DNA of 64,000 nt from DATASD01 sp035478835. Its GTDB lineage: Bacteria > Patescibacteriota > Saccharimonadia > Saccharimonadales > UBA4665. Below, one piece after another: positions 40,940 to 49,380 of the stretch. The stretch spans positions 62,001 to 126,000 of the forward strand of contig DATIJH010000002.1 of NCBI GenBank assembly GCA_035478835.1, given 5' to 3'. Position numbers and translations under genes: made by a program. The notes beneath the pieces were generated by a model that saw only the letters and a program-made list of their open reading frames with translations, made no database searches and was not told the DNA's origin. Each line of letters opens with the position of its first letter. Positions within the stretch are counted from its first letter, which is position 1.

Positions 40940-41515
40940 ATGAAAAAGGTCAATGACCGAGGATTTGGCGCCGTAGAAGCGGTCGTCATAGTATTAGTTG
41001 TGGTGCTGATTGCCGCTGCAGGTTGGTTTGTGTACAAGCACAATCAAAAGAAGCCGGCAACGAACACTACCAAGACTACAACCAGCAGTAATACCAGCAC
41101 GAGCAAAAGTCCACCTGCAACTGGCACGACCACGCCCAGCGTCAACTACTACACTATAAAAGAATGGGGTGTCAAGGCGCCATACAGCGGGCAAGACACG
41201 CTTACCTACACGCTTAAAGACAATAACGGTGCGGCCGTATTTGTATCTAAGAAGTTGGCGAGCGAAGATAGCGGTTGTGCGACGTTTGGCGCCGGCCAGA
41301 TCTCGCGGTACTTAGGGACGGACGTCGCGAACGAAGACGGCACGTTAACGATAGAGCAAAACGCTAAGGCGAACCCCGGCCTGTACACGCATATTGGTAA
41401 CTACTACTACCAGTTTGTGCATGACCAATCGCAGTGCGGCAATGCGCCGATTGCCGATCAGAATCAGGCCAACGATACGGTCAAGTCGTTTGTAACAAAT
41501 CTTCAGGCAGAGTAG
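40940..41515 (+). CDS. Type IV pilin-like protein
   Basis: 191 aa. The N-terminus is MKKVNDRG then F-G-A-V-E-A-V-V and a 20-residue hydrophobic helix: a prepilin peptidase site (G before F, Glu at mature position 5). A Thr/Ser/Asn linker and a beta domain with two cysteines follow; a late cysteine pair is typical of minor pilins. AAAGGACG precedes the ATG, and the gene has its own terminator. Saccharibacteria use type IV pili to move and reach hosts, so a minor pilin or pseudopilin role is plausible; no pilus machinery is in this window. Confidence 0.75.
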   Translation: MKKVNDRGFGAVEAVVIVLVVVLIAAAGWFVYKHNQKKPATNTTKTTTSSNTSTSKSPPATGTTTPSVNYYTIKEWGVKAPYSGQDTLTYTLKDNNGAAVFVSKKLASEDSGCATFGAGQISRYLGTDVANEDGTLTIEQNAKANPGLYTHIGNYYYQFVHDQSQCGNAPIADQNQANDTVKSFVTNLQAE

Positions 41516-41540
41516 CGGGGTAGCACCGGGAGTAAACAGG

Positions 41541-41568
41541 AAAGGAGGTTCGACGTAACCTCCTTTTT
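41541..41568 (+). terminator. Strong rho-independent terminator
   Basis: AAAGGAGGTT pairs with AACCTCCTTT over ten bases around a six-base loop, ending in a T-run. Confidence 0.92.
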
Positions 41569-41588
41569 GTTATGTTATAATCGTCACC

Positions 41589-42641
41589 ATGGCAGTCGTC
41601 TCTAGCGAGTTCATCGGGGAATATCAGCAGTTCGAAGCAGTATTTAATAGGCAGAGAGACCCAATGGACAGGTGTAGTTTAAAAGAACCGCCAGAGGTGC
41701 CTGCTGAGCTGTTCGAGGCGGTGCAAAAGAGCGTAACGCCTCACCTCGAAGCAGCGACACCGCTTGGATGGGCGACGCTTTCTGTGTACTATTCCATAAA
41801 GGACAGCCCACACAAGGCCCTGCCGTCGATTCGGCAACCGCTGCCGGCCGAGTGCGATATTCCCGGAATCCCGCCCTTTATCCGAGATAACTATCGCGTC
41901 GAGGTTGTAGGCAAGCGCCCTTACGGCTTCGAGGTAGGTCTCCCCGACAAAATTATAAAAAGCCGCTGGACAGATAGCGTGAGGACGACGATCGCCAAGG
42001 GCGACGCAGAATCGCCGGACATTTTCAAAGATTTCTTAAGGACATTCCCAAACTTGAACGCGCCGGACCGTCCAGAAGGGCATAGTCAAACGGCAATAAT
42101 CGCTAACAGGCGGACAAAGCGCATGGCGGCGGTTATGGTACGCCTTTTTGGCGACGGGCCGGATATAACGCATATCTGTACCTCCGAGAGCATAGGCTCA
42201 TCGGTCGATCAGTGCACACCAGAACATAGATTTGTGCAGATAGGCAATGCCAACGGGCCCCATACTCCAGACCTCTATAGGAGTTTGTACAATGACTACG
42301 AGCCCTACACCAAACAGGTACATGATTTTCAGGAAATGGAATGGTTGCAGCAAGCCAAAGGTCACTTAGCGGAAGTCATTGTTATGGCGGGGCGGGCCTG
42401 CCGCTATTCAGACATTGAGTTCCGCCGCTGGCCGAAAGGAAAGGTTGGCAATCCGGTCGTCTATAGCGTGTCTACGGCAAACGACTACACTGTTAAAGAT
42501 CGGCAAGAGCTCCCCCGCCCGAATGAGATGTGGGACGATCCACGGACCACTGTGCTTGGCATAAAGGATCTGCACCCCATTGCAGCTTTTCGTGTTGCGA
42601 TAGTCGGTTGGCAGCAAGTCCATTACGAACGCTGGATATAA
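41589..42641 (+). CDS. Hypothetical protein, 350 aa
   Basis: Not recognised. Soluble, mixed alpha/beta, rich in Pro and charged residues; the C-terminal half (HFQEMEW..., VIVMAGRACRYSDIEFRRW) is the most regular. TATAAT at 41576-41581 is seven bases before the ATG, immediately after the terminator of the pilin-like gene. Confidence 0.6.
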   Translation: MAVVSSEFIGEYQQFEAVFNRQRDPMDRCSLKEPPEVPAELFEAVQKSVTPHLEAATPLGWATLSVYYSIKDSPHKALPSIRQPLPAECDIPGIPPFIRDNYRVEVVGKRPYGFEVGLPDKIIKSRWTDSVRTTIAKGDAESPDIFKDFLRTFPNLNAPDRPEGHSQTAIIANRRTKRMAAVMVRLFGDGPDITHICTSESIGSSVDQCTPEHRFVQIGNANGPHTPDLYRSLYNDYEPYTKQVHDFQEMEWLQQAKGHLAEVIVMAGRACRYSDIEFRRWPKGKVGNPVVYSVSTANDYTVKDRQELPRPNEMWDDPRTTVLGIKDLHPIAAFRVAIVGWQQVHYERWI

Positions 42642-42667
42642 CGACTGCCGATTTAAGGGTAAGGCAG

Positions 42668-42697
42668 TTGGCAATGGCAACCTTCTTCCGGTACAAT
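42668..42697 (+). promoter_or_regulatory. Promoter of tRNA-Cys
   Basis: TTGGCA at 42668-42673 and TACAAT at 42692-42697 with an 18-base spacer, ten bases before the tRNA. Confidence 0.8.
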
Positions 42698-42706
42698 AGG
42701 TGCCAT

Positions 42707-42780
42707 GGCGCCTTGGCGGAGTGGTTACGCAGAGGTCTGCAAAACCTCGTACACCGGTTCAATTCCGGTAGGCGCCTCCA
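42707..42780 (+). tRNA. tRNA-Cys (GCA)
   Basis: Acceptor GGCGCCT with AGGCGCC, U73 and encoded CCA; anticodon stem GAGGT/ACCTC with loop CTGCAAA; T-arm ACCGG/CCGGT with TTCAATT. All arms are normal, in contrast to the element at 3462. Confidence 0.97.
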
Positions 42781-42807
42781 TCGTTATGATTTTTTAGGAG
42801 GGGGATT

Positions 42808-43860
42808 ATGGATTCAGAAACTAATACCAACCAAACTGCCGGCAGCACCGCGCCGCAGGCGTCAGTGCCGGTTACCTCTGGAATTAACACCACGCCGCAC
42901 GGGTCAGGCCGCAAAAAGTTATTGATTGTTGTCGTGGCAGTGCTTGTTGTATTGTTCGGACTTTCGCTGGTGCTTGGCAAGCTCTTGACGCCAAAGACCG
43001 CTGACACCAAGAGCTCGGCCGCCAAATTATTCTACGCCACGCTGTCAAAAACAGCCCAACAAACAACGGTGCACCTGGCGCATTACAGCACCGAGTATCA
43101 AAACCAGGCAGCCAAAGATAAACACGACCCGGGTAACACGACTATTGATAACTCGGTAGCCGAATTCGACCTCAAGTCTAAAACATACAGCAGCCTGTAC
43201 GTGGGCGGCGACGGCGTCATCCCTCTTCAGGGGCGCTGCATTAAAAATGTTGAGTACGTTCAAGACGTCGATAAGGGGATCGACCTTACAAGCATCGCGC
43301 AGGCCGAACAGGACCTTAAAAACCCATCCCACCCAGCCTCAGACGCGGAGAAGTTCGATAGTAAGGATGGGCCGTGCTCGTACAACTCACCATTCCGCCA
43401 CGGTAAACTCACGGACGGTATTATCCCGATGGGTTTTAGCCCCACGCAGACCAAAAACTGGCTCGACTCCATACAACTAAATAATATGTTTGCCTTGAAA
43501 GACGAGGGCTCGGCCAGCTACAACGGCCAAAGCGGCCGCAAAATTAGCTTTACGCTAAACCACACCACTGATTTCTTGTTCTATGCCCAGCGCGACGGTA
43601 CGAGCAACAAGGTTGGCGCCAATAACACCGACAGCACATTATTCGACCGCTTGCTCGATCCGGGCGCCGGCACCAATATGTCAGGCTACTACATCATTGA
43701 CGAAAAAACCGACTTGCCGATTTACAGCGAATTTCATGACGAAGCCGTACCTGGCCAGGAGTCGCAGTTCATCCCATATGACAGTAAGCAACACTACAGC
43801 TATCCGACAACGCTGAGCATGGATAAAAATACGCAGCTCGAATTTTCAACGCCGTCTTGA
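42808..43860 (+). CDS. Anchored extracytoplasmic protein
   Basis: 350 aa. A Thr/Asn/Ala-rich N-terminus of about 35 residues faces the cytoplasm, then one membrane helix (LLIVVVAVLVVLFGLSLVLG) and a ~290-residue outer domain, beta-rich in its second half, with two cysteines. No family recognised. AGGAGGGGG precedes the ATG. Its last 27 bases belong to the left copy of the 33-base direct repeat, so the SF2-helicase insertion lies exactly at its 3' end. Confidence 0.72.
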   Translation: MDSETNTNQTAGSTAPQASVPVTSGINTTPHGSGRKKLLIVVVAVLVVLFGLSLVLGKLLTPKTADTKSSAAKLFYATLSKTAQQTTVHLAHYSTEYQNQAAKDKHDPGNTTIDNSVAEFDLKSKTYSSLYVGGDGVIPLQGRCIKNVEYVQDVDKGIDLTSIAQAEQDLKNPSHPASDAEKFDSKDGPCSYNSPFRHGKLTDGIIPMGFSPTQTKNWLDSIQLNNMFALKDEGSASYNGQSGRKISFTLNHTTDFLFYAQRDGTSNKVGANNTDSTLFDRLLDPGAGTNMSGYYIIDEKTDLPIYSEFHDEAVPGQESQFIPYDSKQHYSYPTTLSMDKNTQLEFSTPS

Positions 43861-43865
43861 GGTTT
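43833..43865 (+). repeat. Left 33-base direct repeat of the helicase insertion
   Basis: 31 of 33 bases match the copy at 47552-47584: two 15-base identical halves (GCAGCTCGAATTTTC and GCCGTCTTGAGGTTT) around a three-base centre, AAC here and GCC there. Confidence 0.85.
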
Positions 43866-43893
43866 TAGGACGGGGTTGCCGGGGCATACTGCG

Positions 43894-46800
43894 TTATTGC
43901 AGGTAGCGGCCCATGCGCAGAAGGGTCGGGAGGTGTCCCGTGCGTATGAGCTTGTTGATATAGCTGGTGATTTGGTTGGCCAGACCAGACTGATAGCACA
44001 CGACCAGTGTGTTGGTCTCGGGTAAGCGGCCGATGCTCGTTAAACCCTCGAGCGAGGAGCGTATCGTTTTCGCTACGTGTGCAATGTGCGCAAGTGTGAT
44101 GCCGTACTGCCGGTACTGTTCGGCAATAACAGAGGCTGGCACGAGGTTTGCTGCTGGGGGTGGATATTGCATGATAGCCGCACGCAGTGTCTCGGCATTT
44201 TTAGGCGTGTCCCAATATGCTCCGTGCTCGTCTTTCTTGGCTGTAGCGTGAATTCCGGCACGCCGCATAATAGCCGGAAGAAGTGATGGCTGGCAACCGA
44301 CCCCATGCGCCGCCAAATAATCAACGAGATTCCGGTAATTTTCCGGCATACTTACCGCCGGTTTGCGGGGGAAACTGCTTGGTTGAATAGGTTGTGGCTG
44401 CCGTTCGGCGGCGAGCGGAGCATGGTCAGGGCGCCTGAGGGACCGGCTCGGATTTGCGGCGTGGACCGCGGCGGCCCGTTTCATTAATTCTGGGTCATCC
44501 TGCTCCGCGAGCGCTGCCGGGGCGTTCGGGGGAGTTTCGGGTGCGGCAACGATGGGTAGTTTGGGAAAGCGCATGACATGCTCCGAAGCCATGTATTGGG
44601 CCTGAAGGTCTACAGAGTACAGAAGGTCTTCATGATCTATCGTCCTGGGACTGTGAGCAACCTTGTTGTAGTCGATCTGCTGCGCGGAATTTTTGATGCC
44701 AAGCGATTCCTCGAGTGTTTGCATAATTCTCCAGGGATATGCCTTTACTTTCCCAAGGCGTCCGGGCAGGTTGATATACGTGACGGGTATGTCGGCCAAT
44801 CGTTTCCTGACGGCTTCAACTTTTCGCTGCGACCGCTTGAGGATCATGAAAAGCGGCACAAGGTGCGGCGGCATTTTTTGTGTCTGCAAGCGCTCAACAA
44901 TACCCATGGCAACGTCATGCGGCAGGCAGTCTTTAGTCCGCAGGGTTTTTGCGGTGAGCCTTCTGGGAGTTAATAAGGCGCTTTCTTCCGGTGTAAGCCT
45001 GAGCCGCACGGTTTGATCGCTTCCTCCGGTAAGGCGCGCGATGTCGTCGCAGCCGTAATCTTTGCCAGGTTGGGCAACTGGAATTGCCCTGGCCGCAGCA
45101 TAAGCGGCGCGTATTTTCACGGCTTCTGCGGTAGTTATGTGTGCTGCAACGCCGGATGACCCATTGTCGGAGCGGTAATGTTTGGGCGTAGGCGTGAAGC
45201 CGTCTGGATGTGTCTCGACATAGTAAGTAGCGTATCGGCCATCGAGTTCTTCATCGAGTGCGGCGAGCATAACATCGTCCTTTTCGGCACGGGGGATCTT
45301 GAAAATCTCGGCTGTTATAAGTTCGATGGCTGGGCCGTCGTGGTGTCGCCGAACAGCATTTCGGGCATCCTGCATCTTATTAACCATTGGCAGCTTTTTC
45401 TGCCCGTCAAGCATTTTAACGGTCCGCACGACGCAATTGTAGGATACTTTTAAAGCTTCGCTGATTTGACGGGCTGTCATGCTTGCTGCTGTTGCGCGCT
45501 CTGGCAAAGGATGTTTAGCCAGATAAGCTTCGAGCGCCTCCCGTTCGTACCAACGTTCGTAGCCTTCGAACACTTCTCCGTCTTCGCTGTCGCGGCGGAG
45601 ACCGACATACGGAATTTCGTTTTTATCGAACGTATAGTGCAGCCAAGTGAGGGGTAAGTTTTTCTCGTTCGCGAGCTCTTGTGATGACACACGGTTCTCG
45701 AGGCTTACGACTTCTCCCTTGAAACGTGCGGCCAGGGTGATAGAGCGTACAAGGCGGTTTGATGTCACGGCGGCTTCAATGTCTGGGTGCAGTTTGGGTA
45801 GGGTATGATCGGGGCTGTGGTTTACGGCTCGTTCTGCGGAGCGTTTACTGGGGCTGTCGCCTTGTTTTGCTAGCGGGCCGAGTATAAAACCGGGCTCAGG
45901 TATACGATCCAGGCCAACTACTTGCCATATCGAAACCATGTCTCTGCTCGTGTGCTTGCGTGGCATAAGTTCCGTGACGGTAGCGATATTTTCTCCCGGT
46001 CGAAAACAGCGGCCCATACCTTGGGCAAGCGGCAGTAGTGCGTAATATGGACCGATGAATATAACATCGTCAAGCGGTCCATCAACTCCCTCACGTAACG
46101 ACCAACAAGTGGTGAGCACGCGAAGCTCGCCGTCGGCACTAAAAAAGTCATCCTGATTTTTCTCATTCTCGGACCTATTATGATGGCCGATCGAGGCCGC
46201 TATCCGCCGTCCGGCCATCTTGTTGATGAGATTAGCCACTTGTACGGATTGCCGTTCTTCGTCATCGCCCTTCATCCGCTGGCAATAAACGAAAACGCGC
46301 CGGCCCTGCTGGGCGCTGGTGAGGCCGTGCTTGGCTGCCAAAGGCACAGGATCACCGTCAAACATGACAGTAAGTAGCCGCACAGGGCTGAGTAACCCGT
46401 CTTCGATGTCGGCGCGTAAGTTCCCGATTTCGGCGTAGGCGGTCGAAATCTGATGACGTATGTCGCGCCGAATGACTTCGCGGGCCGGTGTGGCGGTGAA
46501 CAGCAAAAGACGGCTGCCAATTGCGCCTAGGGCACGGGTGAGTTTTGGGGCCAAAGCGTGATGTCCTTCGTCGATCGCCACCGCTTCGTAATCTTCTGGA
46601 TTAATGTAACCCCGCGCAAGGGCTTCTGGCAGCGAATCTTTGCTGACGAGCTCTAAGGCAGCATCAGTGCGCTTGCTATGCTCCCAAATCGCGCCCAGAT
46701 CAGTAATACCCGAAAATCGCCGGAAGGTGTCATTGCCTCGCTTTCCCAGGAATTGCCGCCCCAGCGCCTGATTCGTGAACACGAGCAAACCACGGGCGAT

Positions 46801-47439
46801 GCGCAGATCCGTATCGCTTATTGGTTTGCCAACGCCAAGAGTTTTAAACAAGAATGCCTCCATACCCGTTTTGCCCGAGCCGGTTGACGAAATGAGCGCC
46901 AGGATCTGTCTGCATTGTTCGACTACCGAAGCTTTTGCGTCGCCTTCGGCGGGTTGCGGAATAGTTTGCATAAAGAGCGACATGAGGTTGAGCGCATCGG
47001 TCTGCCGCTGTGCGCGGACTGTACCTGGTTCATCGGCATCGTCGGGGCGTAAGGCTTCGTAGCCCCCGCTGAGTGCGAACTTGTTGCCGCCCCGGATTTG
47101 CCGGGCGATGAGGTGTAACTCAGGGGCAAAGGCATCTCGGGTGAGGGCAATCGTTCGCTCATGGGCAGACTGGTCGGCAAGGGCAAGTGTTTCGCCATGC
47201 AGTGCTTGCCGAGCGAGCGCCAGGGCCGTCTTAACACCCCACAGACGAACATCGCGGCGAACTTCAGAAGATCCGGGGATGAGATAATCAGGGAGCGGGG
47301 TGACACTGCCCGGGAAGACCGGCATGCCAAGCAATTCCTCGGCAAAGCCGATAGTAAGCGCAGATGGCATTTCTGGCAGGTTCCCCTCGGTTAGAGCGGT
47401 TAAGTCATGGGGAATTAGTCTGTGCTCTTGTCGACTCAT
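43894..47439 (-). CDS. Large SF2 helicase with HTH-like modules
   Basis: 1181 aa from ATG 47439. Walker A is LISSTGSGKTGM near residue 195, motif II AIDEGHHAL, motif III LLFTATPAREV, and the second RecA domain has RVFVYCQRMK, TTCWSLREGVDG and the motif VI QGMGRCFRPG. The C-terminal 600 residues carry several short helix-turn-helix-like segments (MTARQISEALKVSYNCVVRTV, DDIARLTGGSDQTVRLRL, ITLAHIAHVAKTIRSSL), with GYERWYEREALEAYLAKHPLP near 670 recalling DNA-binding repeats. No nuclease motif seen. The gene is the only one between the 33-base repeats. Confidence 0.85.
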   Translation of the reverse strand: MSRQEHRLIPHDLTALTEGNLPEMPSALTIGFAEELLGMPVFPGSVTPLPDYLIPGSSEVRRDVRLWGVKTALALARQALHGETLALADQSAHERTIALTRDAFAPELHLIARQIRGGNKFALSGGYEALRPDDADEPGTVRAQRQTDALNLMSLFMQTIPQPAEGDAKASVVEQCRQILALISSTGSGKTGMEAFLFKTLGVGKPISDTDLRIARGLLVFTNQALGRQFLGKRGNDTFRRFSGITDLGAIWEHSKRTDAALELVSKDSLPEALARGYINPEDYEAVAIDEGHHALAPKLTRALGAIGSRLLLFTATPAREVIRRDIRHQISTAYAEIGNLRADIEDGLLSPVRLLTVMFDGDPVPLAAKHGLTSAQQGRRVFVYCQRMKGDDEERQSVQVANLINKMAGRRIAASIGHHNRSENEKNQDDFFSADGELRVLTTCWSLREGVDGPLDDVIFIGPYYALLPLAQGMGRCFRPGENIATVTELMPRKHTSRDMVSIWQVVGLDRIPEPGFILGPLAKQGDSPSKRSAERAVNHSPDHTLPKLHPDIEAAVTSNRLVRSITLAARFKGEVVSLENRVSSQELANEKNLPLTWLHYTFDKNEIPYVGLRRDSEDGEVFEGYERWYEREALEAYLAKHPLPERATAASMTARQISEALKVSYNCVVRTVKMLDGQKKLPMVNKMQDARNAVRRHHDGPAIELITAEIFKIPRAEKDDVMLAALDEELDGRYATYYVETHPDGFTPTPKHYRSDNGSSGVAAHITTAEAVKIRAAYAAARAIPVAQPGKDYGCDDIARLTGGSDQTVRLRLTPEESALLTPRRLTAKTLRTKDCLPHDVAMGIVERLQTQKMPPHLVPLFMILKRSQRKVEAVRKRLADIPVTYINLPGRLGKVKAYPWRIMQTLEESLGIKNSAQQIDYNKVAHSPRTIDHEDLLYSVDLQAQYMASEHVMRFPKLPIVAAPETPPNAPAALAEQDDPELMKRAAAVHAANPSRSLRRPDHAPLAAERQPQPIQPSSFPRKPAVSMPENYRNLVDYLAAHGVGCQPSLLPAIMRRAGIHATAKKDEHGAYWDTPKNAETLRAAIMQYPPPAANLVPASVIAEQYRQYGITLAHIAHVAKTIRSSLEGLTSIGRLPETNTLVVCYQSGLANQITSYINKLIRTGHLPTLLRMGRYLQ

Positions 47440-47551
47440 GACACCTCTCTGTATACGTGCTTCGATAGTAAAAAAAATACTTGTGCCGCGCAAGTTCCTT
47501 CCAGTAAATGGTCTTGTCGCCGCCTGACAGATCCCCGGAAGCTAAGAATTG

Positions 47552-47584
47552 GCAGCTCGAATTTTCGCCGCCGTCTTGAGGTTT
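47552..47584 (+). repeat. Right 33-base direct repeat of the helicase insertion
   Basis: Partner of 43833-43865, 3719 bases apart. It supplies the -35 box of the tRNA-Leu promoter. Confidence 0.85.
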
Positions 47585-47605
47585 GTAGGGCAACGGTTGT
47601 ATAAT
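47576..47605 (+). promoter_or_regulatory. Promoter of tRNA-Leu
   Basis: TTGAGG at 47576-47581, inside the direct repeat, and TATAAT at 47600-47605 with an 18-base spacer. Confidence 0.8.
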
Positions 47606-47643
47606 CATGGGAGCTTTCCCGGGCCAAGGGAGCTTCCATAGAT

Positions 47644-47730
47644 GGGCGAGTGGCGGAATCGGTATACGCGGCGGACTTAAAATCCGCTGGTCTTACAACC
47701 TTGAGGGTTCAAGTCCCTCCTCGCCCACCA
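47644..47730 (+). tRNA. tRNA-Leu (TAA)
   Basis: Acceptor GGGCGAG with CTCGCCC, anticodon stem GCGGA/TCCGC with loop CTTAAAA, a long variable arm as in class II tRNAs, T-loop TTCAAGT and encoded CCA. Confidence 0.97.
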
Positions 47731-47816
47731 TTTGCTGATAGTGTTTGCGCGTGTTATAAATAGTCGTTAACGAAAGTTACCGGCTATTTTACTGGGCATC
47801 AAAGGAGGATAGATAT

Positions 47817-48530
47817 ATGGGGCGAACTGGGGAAAAGATTGGTGGCGCATTATTAGCAGCCGGGCTTTTGGGTGGCTGCACAGAGTCGGTAACGTCGCCG
47901 CCCACGCCAACTTTTGCGGCGACTGGCTGCGAACACTTTGCGCCGCATTTTGCCAAAGACGTTGATCCGGTCAAAGCGATCGCCCAGGCCATCGCGGACT
48001 GCTACAACAAAGGTCCGGCGACTATAGAAAAGAAGATGTCTTGGGAGGATGACTCATCGCTGCCGGCCGTGGATAACATCGGGCTTACTGTACATGAAAA
48101 GGATAGTGGCACGGTGACGTTTTTTGCCGCCTCGCTAGCAGCCGTTACGAGTCCCAGTTTTGCCGATAAGGTTACTGAGGTTGAGTTCGGCATACAGCGG
48201 GGTCCGAACGGCAATAAAAATCTATTGACCGCCGTCTACTACAGCAGAAACGGCACGGGACCAGAGATCGACTGGACAAAACAACATCCGTCGGCAACGA
48301 GATTCGAAGTTATAAAAGGCGTAAAAGAGTCTGCTATGTCTGTACCGCTCGACATGAGCGGACCAAAGGGCGAAATCACCTACGACCCGCCTACCATCGA
48401 CTGCGCGAAGCAGCAGGCATATGGCGCGTTCGCCCACCTTATGGGCACTGTGCCCGATCTCATGTCAGGTACGCCCGACATACCCGTACCGTCGTTGCAT
48501 GCCAATTGCGGCAGCGCCGACCAGCAATAA
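47817..48530 (+). CDS. Lipoprotein, first of a tandem pair
   Basis: 237 aa with a signal peptide ending in the lipobox LLGGC (Cys near residue 21), then a Thr/Pro linker. The mature domain has AIAQAIADCYNKG, a beta segment GLTVHEKDSGTVTFFAA and a late cysteine; it shares these in order with the next gene. AAAGGAGG precedes the ATG. Function unknown. Confidence 0.78.
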   Translation: MGRTGEKIGGALLAAGLLGGCTESVTSPPTPTFAATGCEHFAPHFAKDVDPVKAIAQAIADCYNKGPATIEKKMSWEDDSSLPAVDNIGLTVHEKDSGTVTFFAASLAAVTSPSFADKVTEVEFGIQRGPNGNKNLLTAVYYSRNGTGPEIDWTKQHPSATRFEVIKGVKESAMSVPLDMSGPKGEITYDPPTIDCAKQQAYGAFAHLMGTVPDLMSGTPDIPVPSLHANCGSADQQ

Positions 48531-48617
48531 TTGCTTTAAATCAAATTACATGGTATAATATAAATACTCTGAGATTTCTCAGGAGACATTTTATCTCGTA
48601 ATTGGTGTTTTGTAGTT

Positions 48618-49310
48618 ATGAAAAAAGTTGCTGGATTGATTGCTGCTGGCGCCCTCGGCGCCGATATACTTGTAGGCGGTTGCGCCTCGGGCCCGGTGAG
48701 CTGTGCTCCATATGAACAAATGGTGGGCGAGCCGCAGCCAACGCTGGACGCCCGCATCCACGCATTAAGCCGGGCTATCATGGCCTGCTATAATGCGATG
48801 CCAGGAAGCAATCGAAACGATCGGGGTTCGAGCTTTGGTGCCGCGATTGATGTGAACCTACCCGATGGCGACCTCCTAAAGATCGCTACCGGCACTTTCT
48901 CTACTACCACTGAACGCAGCGCGTCCGATTTTGCCGAGAAAACAGATGACGTTAGCATGTCTTTGCTCGAGGGCCAAGACAATACGCTCGTAAAATATAC
49001 CATTGAGCTAGATGCAAACCGGGGTGGCATGATATGGGGAACGTCTTCGAACAAGGAAACGGGTTTCGTTAAGTACCGTACGATTACTGCCGGTAATTTA
49101 GACGCGCAAGGATTGCACACCGCCAACGCGCACGTTGAGGCCGACCCATATGACGGCGGCGGTACATACATAGTAGATGACGCAGCAACGGTTGCCTGCG
49201 TAGAACAGCAGCTATTCTCTGACGCCAAAAGCGTGCTCCGCGCTACCGCTGGTAACGTCCTGCCGAGCATTGCTGAGCCTTCCGTCACCGGCGCGTGCGC
49301 CCTGTCTTAA
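48618..49310 (+). CDS. Lipoprotein, second of a tandem pair
   Basis: 230 aa with signal peptide and lipobox VGGC (Cys near 22). ALSRAIMACYNAM and the beta segment with ATGTFSTTTERSASDF line up with ADCYNKG and the matching strand of the preceding protein, so the two are paralogues despite low identity. Late cysteines (ATVACVEQQ, VTGACALS) may pair with the early ones. Confidence 0.75.
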   Translation: MKKVAGLIAAGALGADILVGGCASGPVSCAPYEQMVGEPQPTLDARIHALSRAIMACYNAMPGSNRNDRGSSFGAAIDVNLPDGDLLKIATGTFSTTTERSASDFAEKTDDVSMSLLEGQDNTLVKYTIELDANRGGMIWGTSSNKETGFVKYRTITAGNLDAQGLHTANAHVEADPYDGGGTYIVDDAATVACVEQQLFSDAKSVLRATAGNVLPSIAEPSVTGACALS

Positions 49311-49380
49311 AAAACGCTATCTATACTCGGCCGGCAAACTACGGTACTATAAGCCTAATGTTTGTAAGCGAGGGACAAGC

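Noticed and set aside
42530..42925. Plus-strand frame crossing tRNA-Cys
   Set aside because: It runs through a perfect tRNA and the start of the 42808 gene in another frame.
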